Source: Eubacterium sp. AF22-8LB
GTDB lineage: Bacteria; Bacillota_I; Bacilli_A; Erysipelotrichales; Erysipelotrichaceae
Length of the DNA stretch: 36,935 nucleotides
Direction: 5' to 3'
Assembly (NCBI RefSeq): GCF_003458715.1
Contig: NZ_QRVI01000022.1
Span: 1 to 36,935 of the forward strand
The notes below the pieces were generated by a model that was not told the DNA's origin, did no database searches, and saw nothing but the letters and a program-made list of their open reading frames with translations. Shown in pieces: positions 15,582-24,358 of the stretch (position 1 is the stretch's first letter; each line of letters starts with the position of its first letter). The position numbers were made by a program, and so were the translations under genes.

Positions 15582-17207
15582 TTATTCAACACCAATAATA
15601 AATGAGTAAACAGGTTGATTCCCTTCATGGATTTCAACTTCTGCATCACTGTTATCTTCGATATAAGCAGCAATTTCTTCAGCCTGTTCTTCAGTTGCTG
15701 TATCACCATAAATCAAAGTAACAAGTTCGCTATCTTCGTCTAACATTTTATCCAACAATTTTTTTGTTGCTTCCATGCAATCTGGACACGATACGCAAAT
15801 ATCTTTTCCAAAAATACCCATATATTCATCTTTTTTGATTTCAAGACCATCATATGTTGTATCTTTAATCGCATAAGTCACTTCACCAGATTTAACATTT
15901 TCGATAGCTTCATTCATTTCAGCTAAATTATCTTCCAATTCAACATCTGGATTAAACATAACACAAGCACTTAATCCTTGTGGAATTGTTTTACTTGGTA
16001 GTACATGAATATCTTGATCTGAGCATACCTGCGCAGCCTGACTAGCAGCTAAAACAATATTTGAGTTGTTCGGCAAAATGAAAATATGATCTGCATTCAA
16101 CTTTTCAACAGCTGAAACAAAATCTTCTGTACTAGGATTCATTGTTTGTCCACCACCAACAACAATATCAGCTCTAAGTTCAGTGAACATCTTTTTAATT
16201 CCATCTCCAGGAGCTACGGTAATAATGGCATATTTCTTGTGTTCTGCCATTTTTTCCTCTTCTTCTTTTTCAATAATATTGTCATGCTGTTCCTGCATGT
16301 TTTCAACTTTCAATTTAATAAAACGACCCTGACGACGTCCCATCTTAATAGCTGTAAATGGTTCTAATGTATGAACATGTACTTTGACTAAATCTTCATC
16401 TTGTACACAAACAATCGAATTACCAATTGTTGCTAATTCATCTTTAAAGCTTGCTTCAGAAAAATGACGAATACCATTTTCAGATAATTTCAATATAAAT
16501 TCTGTACAGAATCCATACTCTTCTTCTCCACCCTCTACTTTAGCTTGTGCACTTTCACCAGCTGCTTTCGCACCTTCAAGTTGAACTGGATGTCCTTCCA
16601 TAGCTGCTAAAAAGCCTTCTAAAATCACACAAAGGCCTTTTCCACCACTATCAACAACACCAACTTCTGCAAGTACCGGTAATAATTCTGGTGTTCTTTG
16701 TAAAGAAGCATTGGCTTCATCAACCATCTTCTTCATGACATCCATACAATCCGTAACTTCTTCTGTCGTAGTATATGCATATGTATAGTCTGCTGCTTCA
16801 CGAACTACAGTTAAAATTGTTCCTTCAACTGGACGCATAACAGCACGATAAGCTACACGACTTCCATTAACTAAAGCATGTGCTAATTGAGCTGCATCCA
16901 TATCATCTAAATCTTCAACAGCTTGATAGATTCCTCTGAAAATCTGTGAAGTAATAACACCAGAGTTACCACGTGCTCCCATTAATAAACCACGAGATAA
17001 TGTTTTCGCAATATCCTTTACTGAATCCGAATTTGTTTTAAGTGCTTCCTTTACACCATTAGATACTGTTAAATGCATATTCGTACCTGTATCACCATCC
17101 GGTACAGGGAAAACATTCAATGCATCAATTTCAGCAGAATGATTTGATAAATTATTCATTCCCGATTCAAGCATCTGTTTAAATAATACACCATTAATTC
17201 TTTCCAT
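15582..17207 (-). CDS. fakA: Fatty acid kinase subunit A (DAK2/DegV-like, YloV)
   Basis: The 541-residue protein matches FakA, the ATP-binding subunit that phosphorylates fatty acids held by a FakB (DegV-family) partner and feeds exogenous fatty acids into phospholipid synthesis. The N-terminal DhaL-like kinase domain (residues 1-~200) contains the Mg-ATP motif NVFPVPDGDTGTNMH and MGARGNSGVITSQ. A middle domain contains the GFCTEFIL segment, and the C-terminal domain begins near YAIITVAPGDG. Length is typical. It is preceded by its usual partner, an Asp23-family gene, with a 10-base gap. Unusually the pair sits at the end of a cell-wall gene run. No fakB is in the window. Confidence 0.93.
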   Translation of the reverse strand: MERINGVLFKQMLESGMNNLSNHSAEIDALNVFPVPDGDTGTNMHLTVSNGVKEALKTNSDSVKDIAKTLSRGLLMGARGNSGVITSQIFRGIYQAVEDLDDMDAAQLAHALVNGSRVAYRAVMRPVEGTILTVVREAADYTYAYTTTEEVTDCMDVMKKMVDEANASLQRTPELLPVLAEVGVVDSGGKGLCVILEGFLAAMEGHPVQLEGAKAAGESAQAKVEGGEEEYGFCTEFILKLSENGIRHFSEASFKDELATIGNSIVCVQDEDLVKVHVHTLEPFTAIKMGRRQGRFIKLKVENMQEQHDNIIEKEEEEKMAEHKKYAIITVAPGDGIKKMFTELRADIVVGGGQTMNPSTEDFVSAVEKLNADHIFILPNNSNIVLAASQAAQVCSDQDIHVLPSKTIPQGLSACVMFNPDVELEDNLAEMNEAIENVKSGEVTYAIKDTTYDGLEIKKDEYMGIFGKDICVSCPDCMEATKKLLDKMLDEDSELVTLIYGDTATEEQAEEIAAYIEDNSDAEVEIHEGNQPVYSFIIGVE

Positions 17208-17217
17208 CTCTTAACCC

Positions 17218-17577
17218 CTACTTAATCGCACGAACACCTTGAACATAAATGTTTACAGCGTTACATTTTACTTCCAAAGTTTTCTCTAAAACATATTTAA
17301 CACGCTTCTGTGCCTCATAGACAACTTCACTCAATTTAATTCCTTGTAATGCAATAATATAAAGATTCAAAACTAAACCCGTTTCATCTTGTGTTACAAC
17401 GACACCACGAGCATAGTTTTCTTTTTTTAATAATTCTGCCCAGCCATCCTTTAATGTTTTCTGACTAGCCATACCTACAATACCGTAACATTCAGTAATT
17501 GCACCACCTGCTAAATTGGCAATCGCATCTAATGAAATCTCGATATTTCCGTACTCTGTTGATTTATTAATAGGCAT
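17218..17577 (-). CDS. Asp23/Gls24 (DUF322, YloU-like) envelope protein
   Basis: This 119-residue protein fits the Asp23 family: YGNIEISLDAIANLAGGA at the start, CYGIVGMAS, then LNLYIIALQGIKLSEV and a VNIYVQGV end. Members are small alpha/beta proteins linked to envelope stress or membrane association. Linkage to fakA (10-base gap) is conserved in many Firmicutes as yloU-yloV. It lies 55 bases after the DivIB gene and has a good ribosome site (AGGAGG). Exact function is unknown in the family. Confidence 0.9.
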   Translation of the reverse strand: MPINKSTEYGNIEISLDAIANLAGGAITECYGIVGMASQKTLKDGWAELLKKENYARGVVVTQDETGLVLNLYIIALQGIKLSEVVYEAQKRVKYVLEKTLEVKCNAVNIYVQGVRAIK

Positions 17578-17632
17578 AATAAAACCTCCTGTTTTTATTA
17601 ATTATACTCTAGTTAAAATATAAACACAAATC

Positions 17633-18625
17633 CTAATATGCTTCTACAAAGCTTTGTGATTGGTCATCCCAATAATAATATGTGCCATTTTCATCCATAT
17701 AATATCCTGTATTTGGATCATAATATAGGCCTAAATTCTCATCATATTCCAGACCTGCATAAGGATCATCGTATGTATCTTCAGGCTCTGTTTGTGATGG
17801 CTGCTCTTCTTGTATCTGCGTTTCTTGTTGGCTATCTTCAGTCGTTTCCTTCTTTTCCGATGTATCCTCTTTTTTCTCTGCTTTTTTCTCCACTTTTTTC
17901 TTTTGATTCAAATCATCACAATTCACTTTTTCAATTGTCGAATGCGTCGAATCCAAAACAAGGCATACAGACTGTCCCTTTAATTTTGTTAAAACACTCT
18001 GATATTTAGAAAGCATCTTGATACTTTTTAAATTCGTATACACAACATTTCCATCTTGCATCGTGATCTTAAACATATTTTTGTCATAACTTGTTTTATA
18101 AGGAACAATCTCCGCAAATTTTTCTATTAAATTCCGTGTTAAAACCTTCCGATGTTTTTGAAATTGTTCACACAATAGCTTACGTTGCTTTGCACTAAAG
18201 TTAGACAACAGAGGAAAATGCACAATTGTATTCAAATATTGCTCTTCAATTTCGATAGAAGTTCCATCTTGGCACAATACGTAGTTTTTATCCTTCTTGA
18301 CATAATAGCCTATAATCAATTTTTCCTGCAATTCGAAAGTTAACTTACGATTTTTCTTAGAAACCTTACAAGATTGAACAAAAGGCATTTTTTCCACTCT
18401 TTTTTCTAATATAATTGAAGGCATTAAATAAATACGTGTTTTTGTACTCACATTTGCCAAATCATAAACTTCACTATCTGACAAATAATAATTATTTTTA
18501 CATGTTAAAACCTTGACATGGGAATCCGTAGAAAAGTAATACACAAAAGCACTAACAAAAAACATCAAAACAATACTACAGATAATAGTTTGTTTTATTG
18601 TTAGTTCTATTCTTTTTTTTACCAA
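17633..18625 (-). CDS. divIB: Cell division protein DivIB/FtsQ with Q/E-rich linker and OCRE-like aromatic tail
   Basis: The 330-residue protein has a short cytoplasmic N-terminus, one membrane segment (about 12-31), a POTRA domain (about 34-102, with PFVQSCKVSKKNRKLTFEL) and a FtsQ beta domain to ~230. This is the DivIB/FtsQ layout, a septal scaffold that joins FtsL and FtsB outside the cell. Residues ~235-280 are a charged K/E then Q/E linker. The last ~45 residues are odd: repeated aromatic pairs of the form GLYYDPNTGYYMDENGTYYY, then WDDQSQSF, reminiscent of eukaryotic OCRE octamer repeats. The start at 18625 overlaps the murB stop by 7 bases, so the two are coupled. Identity as DivIB is firm; the tail's role is unknown. 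Confidence 0.88.
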   Translation of the reverse strand: MVKKRIELTIKQTIICSIVLMFFVSAFVYYFSTDSHVKVLTCKNNYYLSDSEVYDLANVSTKTRIYLMPSIILEKRVEKMPFVQSCKVSKKNRKLTFELQEKLIIGYYVKKDKNYVLCQDGTSIEIEEQYLNTIVHFPLLSNFSAKQRKLLCEQFQKHRKVLTRNLIEKFAEIVPYKTSYDKNMFKITMQDGNVVYTNLKSIKMLSKYQSVLTKLKGQSVCLVLDSTHSTIEKVNCDDLNQKKKVEKKAEKKEDTSEKKETTEDSQQETQIQEEQPSQTEPEDTYDDPYAGLEYDENLGLYYDPNTGYYMDENGTYYYWDDQSQSFVEAY

Positions 18626-19518
18626 TAGAACTGCTCTACTTCCGTTACCATGTCAATATTGTATTCTTTTTTTGCTCTTAGCTTAATTTCATGAATTAAA
18701 TCACGAACATCCTGCGCTGTAGCTGTCATATCATCATTCACAATAAAATTACAGTGCTTCTCACTGACCATTGCACCACCAATTTTATAGCCTCGTAGAC
18801 CTAAATTTTCAATTAATTTCCATGCTGGAATTTCTTCTGGATTTCTGAATACACTTCCTGCACATGGTTTATCCAATGGTTGTGCACTCATTCTTCTTTC
18901 ACGTCTAGAATTCATCAAATCACGAATATCACTTTGATTTCCTTTATCTAATCTAAAACGTCCTACTAAAATTGTCCAATCTTTGTGTGATTGGAAAATT
19001 GAATGGCGATATGCATAATCCAATTCATCCTTTTTCATCCAACAAATTGTATTATCCTTCAATACACATACATCAATTAGATGATTGGCGATATTATCCT
19101 TATAGGCACCCGCATTCATGTAAAGACATCCACCAATTGATCCTGGAATTCCACTCGCCCATTCCAAACCAGTTAATGATCTTTTCATAGCTTCTGTAGC
19201 CATATTTATAATAGAACATCCCGCTTGTGCAACTAATACTCCATCTGGTTCAAAATAGAAGTCATTCAAGGTACGATCTAAATTAATGATTGCACCGTGA
19301 AAATCTGTGTCTGAACACAAGATATTAGATCCTCGACCAAGTACATAATATGGAATATTTTCCTGTGCAAGTATTTCTAGTACACACATCAAAGCTGTAC
19401 AATTTTTAGGATATATATAATAATCTACGCATCCACCAATTCTAAAAGTAGAATGTTTTTTCATAGATTCATGTTCTAAAACTTCTGCATACGTCATTAA
19501 ACGATCCTTAATGCTCAT
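18619..19518 (-). CDS. murB: UDP-N-acetylenolpyruvoylglucosamine reductase MurB
   Basis: This 299-residue FAD enzyme reduces UDP-GlcNAc-enolpyruvate to UDP-MurNAc with NADPH, in the cytosolic part of peptidoglycan synthesis. FAD-binding motifs GRGSNILCSD and GIPGSIGGCLYMNAGAY are intact. The catalytic Ser lies in AGSVFRNPE and the catalytic Glu in TEVEQF at the end. SEKHCNFIVN marks it as the type II MurB common in Firmicutes. It follows murG by one base and overlaps divIB by 7 bases, so it is in the middle of a tight murG-murB-divIB operon. Confidence 0.96.
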   Translation of the reverse strand: MSIKDRLMTYAEVLEHESMKKHSTFRIGGCVDYYIYPKNCTALMCVLEILAQENIPYYVLGRGSNILCSDTDFHGAIINLDRTLNDFYFEPDGVLVAQAGCSIINMATEAMKRSLTGLEWASGIPGSIGGCLYMNAGAYKDNIANHLIDVCVLKDNTICWMKKDELDYAYRHSIFQSHKDWTILVGRFRLDKGNQSDIRDLMNSRRERRMSAQPLDKPCAGSVFRNPEEIPAWKLIENLGLRGYKIGGAMVSEKHCNFIVNDDMTATAQDVRDLIHEIKLRAKKEYNIDMVTEVEQFYW

Positions 19519-19519
19519 A

Positions 19520-20602
19520 TTAGTTCCCCTTTTTACATATATTTTTCAATAAATCTATAATATCATATGCTGCATTCGGTTTACCCATCTGCAAAGCATG
19601 TTCATGTGTTTGTTCATAAACAATAGGATTTGCGTATAGAGAAACAATTTGCCCCTGCAAAGTTTCCGCATTTAAATCCTTCTCTTCAATAATACGACAA
19701 GCCTGTTGCCTTAAAAGCATGCTCGCATTATAAAACTGGTGATTATTTGCCACATACGGACTTGGAATCACAATGGAAGGAATACCCAAAGCGGTTACCT
19801 CAGCAAGCGTTGTTGCCCCAGCACGACAAACCATACCATCAACATGTCCATATATACGTAACGTATCTACATATGGAACAACATGAATGTTCTTTTGGTT
19901 TTCAAATAAATTCAAATCTTGAGAATTATCTTTTCCACATACATACAAGAATTGTAAATTGTCATCAACACCCTTTAAAGCACTCTTCATTAATTCATTT
20001 ACTGAACTTGAGCCTAAAGACCCCATGACAATAAGGATTGTCTTTTTTTCTAAATCCAATCCTAATGATTTAAAATATTCTTCATCAAATTTAGCTTCTT
20101 TCGCAATTGTTGCTCTTGGATTTCCCAACATATGAATTTTGTCTTTTGGAAAAACCTCATTACATTTCTCATAACAAGTTACAATCGCATCGACTTTTTT
20201 CATTACAAGCTGATTTGCCTTGCCCACAATTGAGTTTTGTTCATGAATTACCGTATGAATTCCCAATGCATGTGCTGCCATAATAACAGGAGCACTCACA
20301 TATCCTCCAAATCCAATCACAACGTCTGGCTTAAATTCTTTTAAGTATTTTTTTGCCTGTACTTGTGCCTTTAACATCTGACAAACAGCCATACATTTTT
20401 TTAATGCATTTCCCACTAATCCCGATGTATGTAAAGATTTGAACGCATATCCATTTTGAGGAATCAAATCCTTTTCCATACGATCATCATTTCCAATAAA
20501 TAATATTTCCGTTGAAGAATCAAGCTCCATCATTTTATCCGCTAATGCTAAAGCAGGATAAATATGTCCTCCTGTTCCCCCTGTAACAAAACAAATTTTC
20601 AT
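19520..20602 (-). CDS. murG: UDP-GlcNAc:lipid I transferase MurG
   Basis: The 360-residue glycosyltransferase adds GlcNAc to lipid I to form lipid II on the inner membrane face. It has the GT28 N-terminal loop TGGTGGHIYPALALA, the second glycine loop FGGYVSAPV, HEQNSIVGKAN, and the sugar-nucleotide site RAGATTLAEVTALG with PSPYVANNHQFYNA. Length is typical. It lies 29 bases after the sortase gene and one base before murB. The usual neighbours murD and ftsW are not in this run. Confidence 0.96.
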   Translation of the reverse strand: MKICFVTGGTGGHIYPALALADKMMELDSSTEILFIGNDDRMEKDLIPQNGYAFKSLHTSGLVGNALKKCMAVCQMLKAQVQAKKYLKEFKPDVVIGFGGYVSAPVIMAAHALGIHTVIHEQNSIVGKANQLVMKKVDAIVTCYEKCNEVFPKDKIHMLGNPRATIAKEAKFDEEYFKSLGLDLEKKTILIVMGSLGSSSVNELMKSALKGVDDNLQFLYVCGKDNSQDLNLFENQKNIHVVPYVDTLRIYGHVDGMVCRAGATTLAEVTALGIPSIVIPSPYVANNHQFYNASMLLRQQACRIIEEKDLNAETLQGQIVSLYANPIVYEQTHEHALQMGKPNAAYDIIDLLKNICKKGN

Positions 20603-20631
20603 ATTAAAAACCTCACAAAGTATAACATATA

Positions 20632-21387
20632 TTAATCTTTCAAAACAACATCGTCACTTGTCTTTTCCAGATGACCTGTTAAGACAAAACGGTGATTTGA
20701 ATCAAAGCCATAATCTAAATCACAAGTAGATAAAGAAATAAAATTACCTTCTGTACTTACTAAATCATTTAAATATGTAGCAGATTCCTTCATCGATTCA
20801 ATCGTTTCTTGTCTAGACCCACCAAAAGAAGTTGTATAAAACACACTATCTTCAATTGTCTTAGCAAAAGTAAAAACATTGCATTTATAATTTGCCTCAG
20901 GCGTCAACAAATAGAAAACGGAATGTTCTTTAAAGAATTGTTCATCACAATAATTCTTTAATAAAGTAAACATACCTCCACCTTCAACTGAATGTCCATA
21001 AACAATTGAATTATCATTTTTAAATTGAGCATCTGCATTCGCATCTAAAAAGATAGATCCTCTAGGATTATATTCCCCATTTACAGTATGATTCAAATAA
21101 TATTGATTATCTTTTGCCTGCAAAACTGGAAAAGATATCTCACAATCCGGAACATAAAGCCATCCAATAATATTCGCATTCTGTTTCTTTAGCGTTGTCC
21201 AATCAGGTTGCAATACATTCTTGATTTCTTTATCTTCTTTTTTTGTCTTAACTACTTTTTCCTCTAACTGTTTTGTCTCTGTTTCTACCTGCTGTTTTTG
21301 TGAATAAATATCCCACAAGTTATAAGCACTGTATCCAAACACACCAAGACAAACAATAAGTAAAATTCGATATATCCATTTTTTCAT
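20632..21387 (-). CDS. srtB: Class B sortase
   Basis: This 251-residue transpeptidase has one N-terminal membrane segment (about 5-24), a coiled charged linker (30-60) and a sortase barrel. The catalytic triad is visible: His132 in VYGHSVEGGG, Cys222 in LSTCDLDYG and Arg233 in NHRFVL. The DWTTLKKQNANIIGWLYVP start of the barrel and the long helix between strands are class B features. Sortases attach secreted proteins to the wall or to each other. No LPxTG-like or NPxTN-like substrate gene is in the window. It heads the murG-murB-divIB run, 29 bases upstream of murG, so it may be a housekeeping sortase. Confidence 0.92.
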   Translation of the reverse strand: MKKWIYRILLIVCLGVFGYSAYNLWDIYSQKQQVETETKQLEEKVVKTKKEDKEIKNVLQPDWTTLKKQNANIIGWLYVPDCEISFPVLQAKDNQYYLNHTVNGEYNPRGSIFLDANADAQFKNDNSIVYGHSVEGGGMFTLLKNYCDEQFFKEHSVFYLLTPEANYKCNVFTFAKTIEDSVFYTTSFGGSRQETIESMKESATYLNDLVSTEGNFISLSTCDLDYGFDSNHRFVLTGHLEKTSDDVVLKD

Positions 21388-21443
21388 ACAAGATTATTTT
21401 AACACGAAACCGAACCCTTAACAATTTTTGAAGCAATTCAATC

Positions 21444-21476
21444 AAAAAAAAGGATAGAGAAATGAATTCTCTATCC
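21444..21476 (-). terminator. Terminator of nagB
   Basis: On minus, GGATAGAGAA (21467-21476), a 5-base loop and TTCTCTATCC (21452-21461) are followed by a run of seven or more T residues. Confidence 0.92.
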
Positions 21477-21491
21477 AATAAATTAAGATAA

Positions 21492-22211
21492 TTATTTACT
21501 TAATTTGCTGGCAGCTGCTTGGTCTAATACTACAACTACATCCGCATGATTTTGTAAAGCGCTGGCTGCACATGCTGTATCAATTGGTCCTTCAATCATT
21601 GCTTTAACAGCATCTGCTTTATTTTCTCCATTAGCTACCAATAAAACTTTTTTAGATTTCATAATTGTTCCAATTCCCATTGAAATAGCTTGTGTTGGAA
21701 CTTTATTGATATCATTATCAAAGAAACGAGCATTTGCTTCACGAGTATTTTCTGTTAAATCAACAATGTGTGTCAATTCTTCAAATGGTGTTCCTGGTTC
21801 ATTGAATCCAATGTGACCATTTTGACCAATACCTAATACTTGTAAATCAATAGACACTTCACTTAAAGCATCTTCATAAGCTTTGCAATCAGCCTCTGTA
21901 TTTCCATAAGGAACATGTGTATTATTTAAATCGATATCAATATCTTTAAATAAGTTTTCATACATAAATGTATAATATGACTGAGGATCTTTACGATCAA
22001 TTCCCACATATTCATCTAAGTTATAAGATTTGATATCTTTATAGCTATAACCATCTTTATGATATTGAATCATTTCCTTATATAATCCAACTGGACTTGA
22101 TCCTGTAGCTAATCCTAATACTGCATCTTTTTTTGCATCCAACAATTCTTTCATGACTCCAAATGCCTTAGCTGACATTTCATCATAATCTTTACAAATA
22201 ATAACCTTCAT
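21492..22211 (-). CDS. nagB: Glucosamine-6-phosphate deaminase
   Basis: This 239-residue enzyme converts glucosamine-6-P to fructose-6-P and ammonia. Family motifs are clear: LATGSSPVGLYKEM, YNLDEYVG, and GIGQNGHIGFNEPG with the catalytic His. The ATG at 22211 (MKVIICKDYDEM) is chosen because GGAG lies about 8 bases upstream; an upstream in-frame codon at 22226 overlaps that ribosome site. Length matches the short Gram-positive NagB without the C-terminal allosteric extension of E. coli. It is monocistronic, with a cre-like site touching its -10, so glucose repression is likely. nagA is not in the window. Confidence 0.95.
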   Translation of the reverse strand: MKVIICKDYDEMSAKAFGVMKELLDAKKDAVLGLATGSSPVGLYKEMIQYHKDGYSYKDIKSYNLDEYVGIDRKDPQSYYTFMYENLFKDIDIDLNNTHVPYGNTEADCKAYEDALSEVSIDLQVLGIGQNGHIGFNEPGTPFEELTHIVDLTENTREANARFFDNDINKVPTQAISMGIGTIMKSKKVLLVANGENKADAVKAMIEGPIDTACAASALQNHADVVVVLDQAAASKLSK

Positions 22212-22238
22212 CGTTATCTCCTCCATATCTCTTTAAAC

Positions 22239-22258
22239 ATTATAGCATAGCGCTTACA
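22239..22258 (-). promoter_or_regulatory. nagB -10 element with adjoining cre-like site
   Basis: On minus, TGTAAGCGCTATGC (22245-22258) matches 12 of 14 positions of the cre consensus TGWAANCGNTNWCA. It directly abuts TATAAT (22239-22244). A CcpA-HPr(Ser-P) complex there would block polymerase. Confidence 0.62.
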
Positions 22259-22398
22259 AAATAAAATGAACATTTTAGTCAACCTTTTGTCATTTTTAAC
22301 AAATTAGTAATATTTGCACTTTTTAATTGACTTTTACTCAAAAAGAAGAAAAAAAGTTAAAGATACTGTATAATGGAATCAGCTAAGGAGGACATATA

Positions 22399-23724
22399 AT
22401 GCCTAAACAAAATCCATTATTAAATATTGTAAAAAAACAAAAAGAAGGTCAAGCTGTAGCTATTTATTCATGTTGTTCAAGTAATGCGTTCGTTATCGAA
22501 GCTGCTATGGAAACAGCAAAAAAACAGGATTCATGCGTTTTAATTGAATCTACAGCTAACCAGGTAGACCAAAATGGTGGTTATTCTGGAATGACACCTC
22601 AAGATTTCTTTAACTTCTGTCATGAAAAGGCAAAAGAAGCTGGTTTATCAAGTGATCGTATTTTCTTAGGTGGAGACCACTTAGGACCATTAACTGTTTC
22701 CAACAAACCAGAAGCTGAAGCTATGGAATACGCAAAAACTTTAGTACACGATTATGTACGAGCTGGATTCACAAAAATTCATATTGATACAAGCATGAAG
22801 GTTGCAGATGATGATCCAAACACTCGTTTAAGTGATGAAACAATCGCTCGTCGTGGTGCGACATTAGCTAAAGTATGTGAAGAAGCTTATCAAGAATTAC
22901 TTCAAGAAAACCCTGAAGCTATTCACCCAGTATATATCGTAGGTAGTGAAGTTCCAATTCCAGGTGGTGCTCAAGAAGAAAATGCTGGTATGCAAGTTAC
23001 GAAACCAGAAGATTTTAAAAACACAGTTGCTACATTTGAAAAGGCATTTGATGATGCAGGAATTACAGATGCATGGAATCACGTTATTGCTGCCGTTGTA
23101 CAACCTGGTGTTGAAGAAAAAGACGCTGGATGTGAAGAATACGATAGAGAACGTGCAAAAGATTTAATGGCAAGCATTAAAGAATTTGATCAATTAGTAT
23201 TTGAAGGTCACTCAACTGACTATCAAACAAAATTTAAATTGCGTGAATTAGTTGAAGATGGTGTTGGAATCTTAAAAGTTGGTCCAGGACTTACATATGC
23301 AGCTCGTGAAGGAATCTTCTCATTATGCATGATTGAAGAAGAACTAGCTAATGTTTATGGATTTGAAACTAGTCACTTCCGCGAAGAATTAGATAAAGCT
23401 ATGTTAGCTAACCCTGTTAAATGGGCTCCATATTATCACGGAACAGAAAAAGAAATCGCATTTAAACGTAAGTATTCTTTCTCTGATCGCTGCCGTTACT
23501 ATTTGCCTCAGGAAAATGTTAAAAATGCTTTAGCTAAATTATTAGCAAACCTTAAAGAACATCCAGTACCATTACCATTGTTAAGTCAATACATGCCTTT
23601 CCAATATACTTTGGTACGTGAAGGTAAATTAAACAATACACCTGAAGACTTAATCAAAGCTCGCGTTATGTATACAATTGAAGAATATACTTACGCTAGT
23701 CACCAGGAAGAGTTAGTTCGTTAA
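22399..23724 (+). CDS. kbaZ: GatZ/KbaZ-family protein (tagatose-1,6-bisphosphate aldolase subunit or tagatose-6-P 4-epimerase)
   Basis: The 441-residue TIM-barrel protein belongs to the GatZ/KbaZ family. Motifs include IYSCCSSNAFVIEAA, STANQVDQNGGYSGM, GGDHLGP, HIDTSM, GSEVPIPGG and FEGHSTDYQ. In E. coli, GatZ and KbaZ stabilise the class II aldolases GatY and KbaY. Some family members from thermophiles have been reported to epimerise tagatose-6-P or fructose-6-P at C4 by themselves. Here it stands alone, with its own promoter (TATAAT at 22369-22374), a strong ribosome site (AAGGAGG) and a terminator, and no GatY/KbaY or tagatose-6-P kinase in the window. That favours the epimerase reading, but function cannot be fixed from sequence alone. 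Confidence 0.88.
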   Translation: MPKQNPLLNIVKKQKEGQAVAIYSCCSSNAFVIEAAMETAKKQDSCVLIESTANQVDQNGGYSGMTPQDFFNFCHEKAKEAGLSSDRIFLGGDHLGPLTVSNKPEAEAMEYAKTLVHDYVRAGFTKIHIDTSMKVADDDPNTRLSDETIARRGATLAKVCEEAYQELLQENPEAIHPVYIVGSEVPIPGGAQEENAGMQVTKPEDFKNTVATFEKAFDDAGITDAWNHVIAAVVQPGVEEKDAGCEEYDRERAKDLMASIKEFDQLVFEGHSTDYQTKFKLRELVEDGVGILKVGPGLTYAAREGIFSLCMIEEELANVYGFETSHFREELDKAMLANPVKWAPYYHGTEKEIAFKRKYSFSDRCRYYLPQENVKNALAKLLANLKEHPVPLPLLSQYMPFQYTLVREGKLNNTPEDLIKARVMYTIEEYTYASHQEELVR

Positions 23725-23735
23725 TTCCAAAAATT

Positions 23736-23761
23736 GCGCATCTTAAATGATGCGCTTTTTG
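23736..23761 (+). terminator. Terminator of the kbaZ-like gene
   Basis: GCGCATC (23736-23742), a 6-base loop and GATGCGC (23749-23755) are followed by TTTTTG. Confidence 0.88.
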
Positions 23762-23774
23762 TTTATCCTAAAAA

Positions 23775-23798
23775 GAAAAAAAGGTCATTTGACCTTTT
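23775..23798 (-). terminator. Terminator of the two-gene unknown operon
   Basis: On minus, AAAGGTC, loop AAAT and GACCTTT are followed by a T-rich run. The stem starts at the last codon of the membrane protein gene. Confidence 0.8.
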
Positions 23799-24348
23799 AT
23801 CCGTTGTTCTTTCTAGAAATCAATTCTTTGACATGATAAAGTGCAAACACAAATGTCAATGCACTAATCACATAGTTTAGATATAACATCCAACCTTGGT
23901 AATTTTCATTCTTCGCATTAATAATAATCAAAATTGCCAAAGCAAACAATAAAGCCATTTTCAAGATAACTTTATTTGTTTCCAACGTTTTGATTGATGC
24001 TTCACTCTTCATTTTTTCATTACATTTAAAGTTCTCTACACGAACCAATGTTTTTAAGAATTGTCTAAACTTAAATTCTAAGAATGCATAAACGACAACA
24101 CCAACCAAAAGACATAACCAAATTGGCATATTAAACATTAAAATTAAGATAAACGCGATAGCCCCCATCACAAAACGCATGCTAAATTGTTTATATCTTT
24201 GCTCATTATTAGCTAAAATATATCCTGTTTTAGAAAATACATCATAGTACACAGCTCTTCCACGCTCATCCTTATAAATATGCCAACCAGATACATTCCC
24301 CTTTAAATCCGTTTGTTGCTTTTGTCTAGTTTTTCTTCCTTCTGCCAT
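23797..24348 (-). CDS. Unknown membrane protein
   Basis: I do not recognise this 183-residue protein. It has a basic N-terminus (GRKTRQKQQ), a soluble stretch with WHIYKDERGRAVYYDVFSKTGYI, then hydrophobic pairs at about residues 60-90 and 128-170. These give about four membrane segments with a charged loop (FRQFLKTLVRVENF) between the pairs. It ends in RKNNG. It begins 10 bases after the preceding gene and has AAGGAGA upstream, so the two are co-transcribed. Nothing suggests an enzyme. Confidence 0.8.
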   Translation of the reverse strand: MAEGRKTRQKQQTDLKGNVSGWHIYKDERGRAVYYDVFSKTGYILANNEQRYKQFSMRFVMGAIAFILILMFNMPIWLCLLVGVVVYAFLEFKFRQFLKTLVRVENFKCNEKMKSEASIKTLETNKVILKMALLFALAILIIINAKNENYQGWMLYLNYVISALTFVFALYHVKELISRKNNG

Positions 24349-24358
24349 AAAAATCTCC

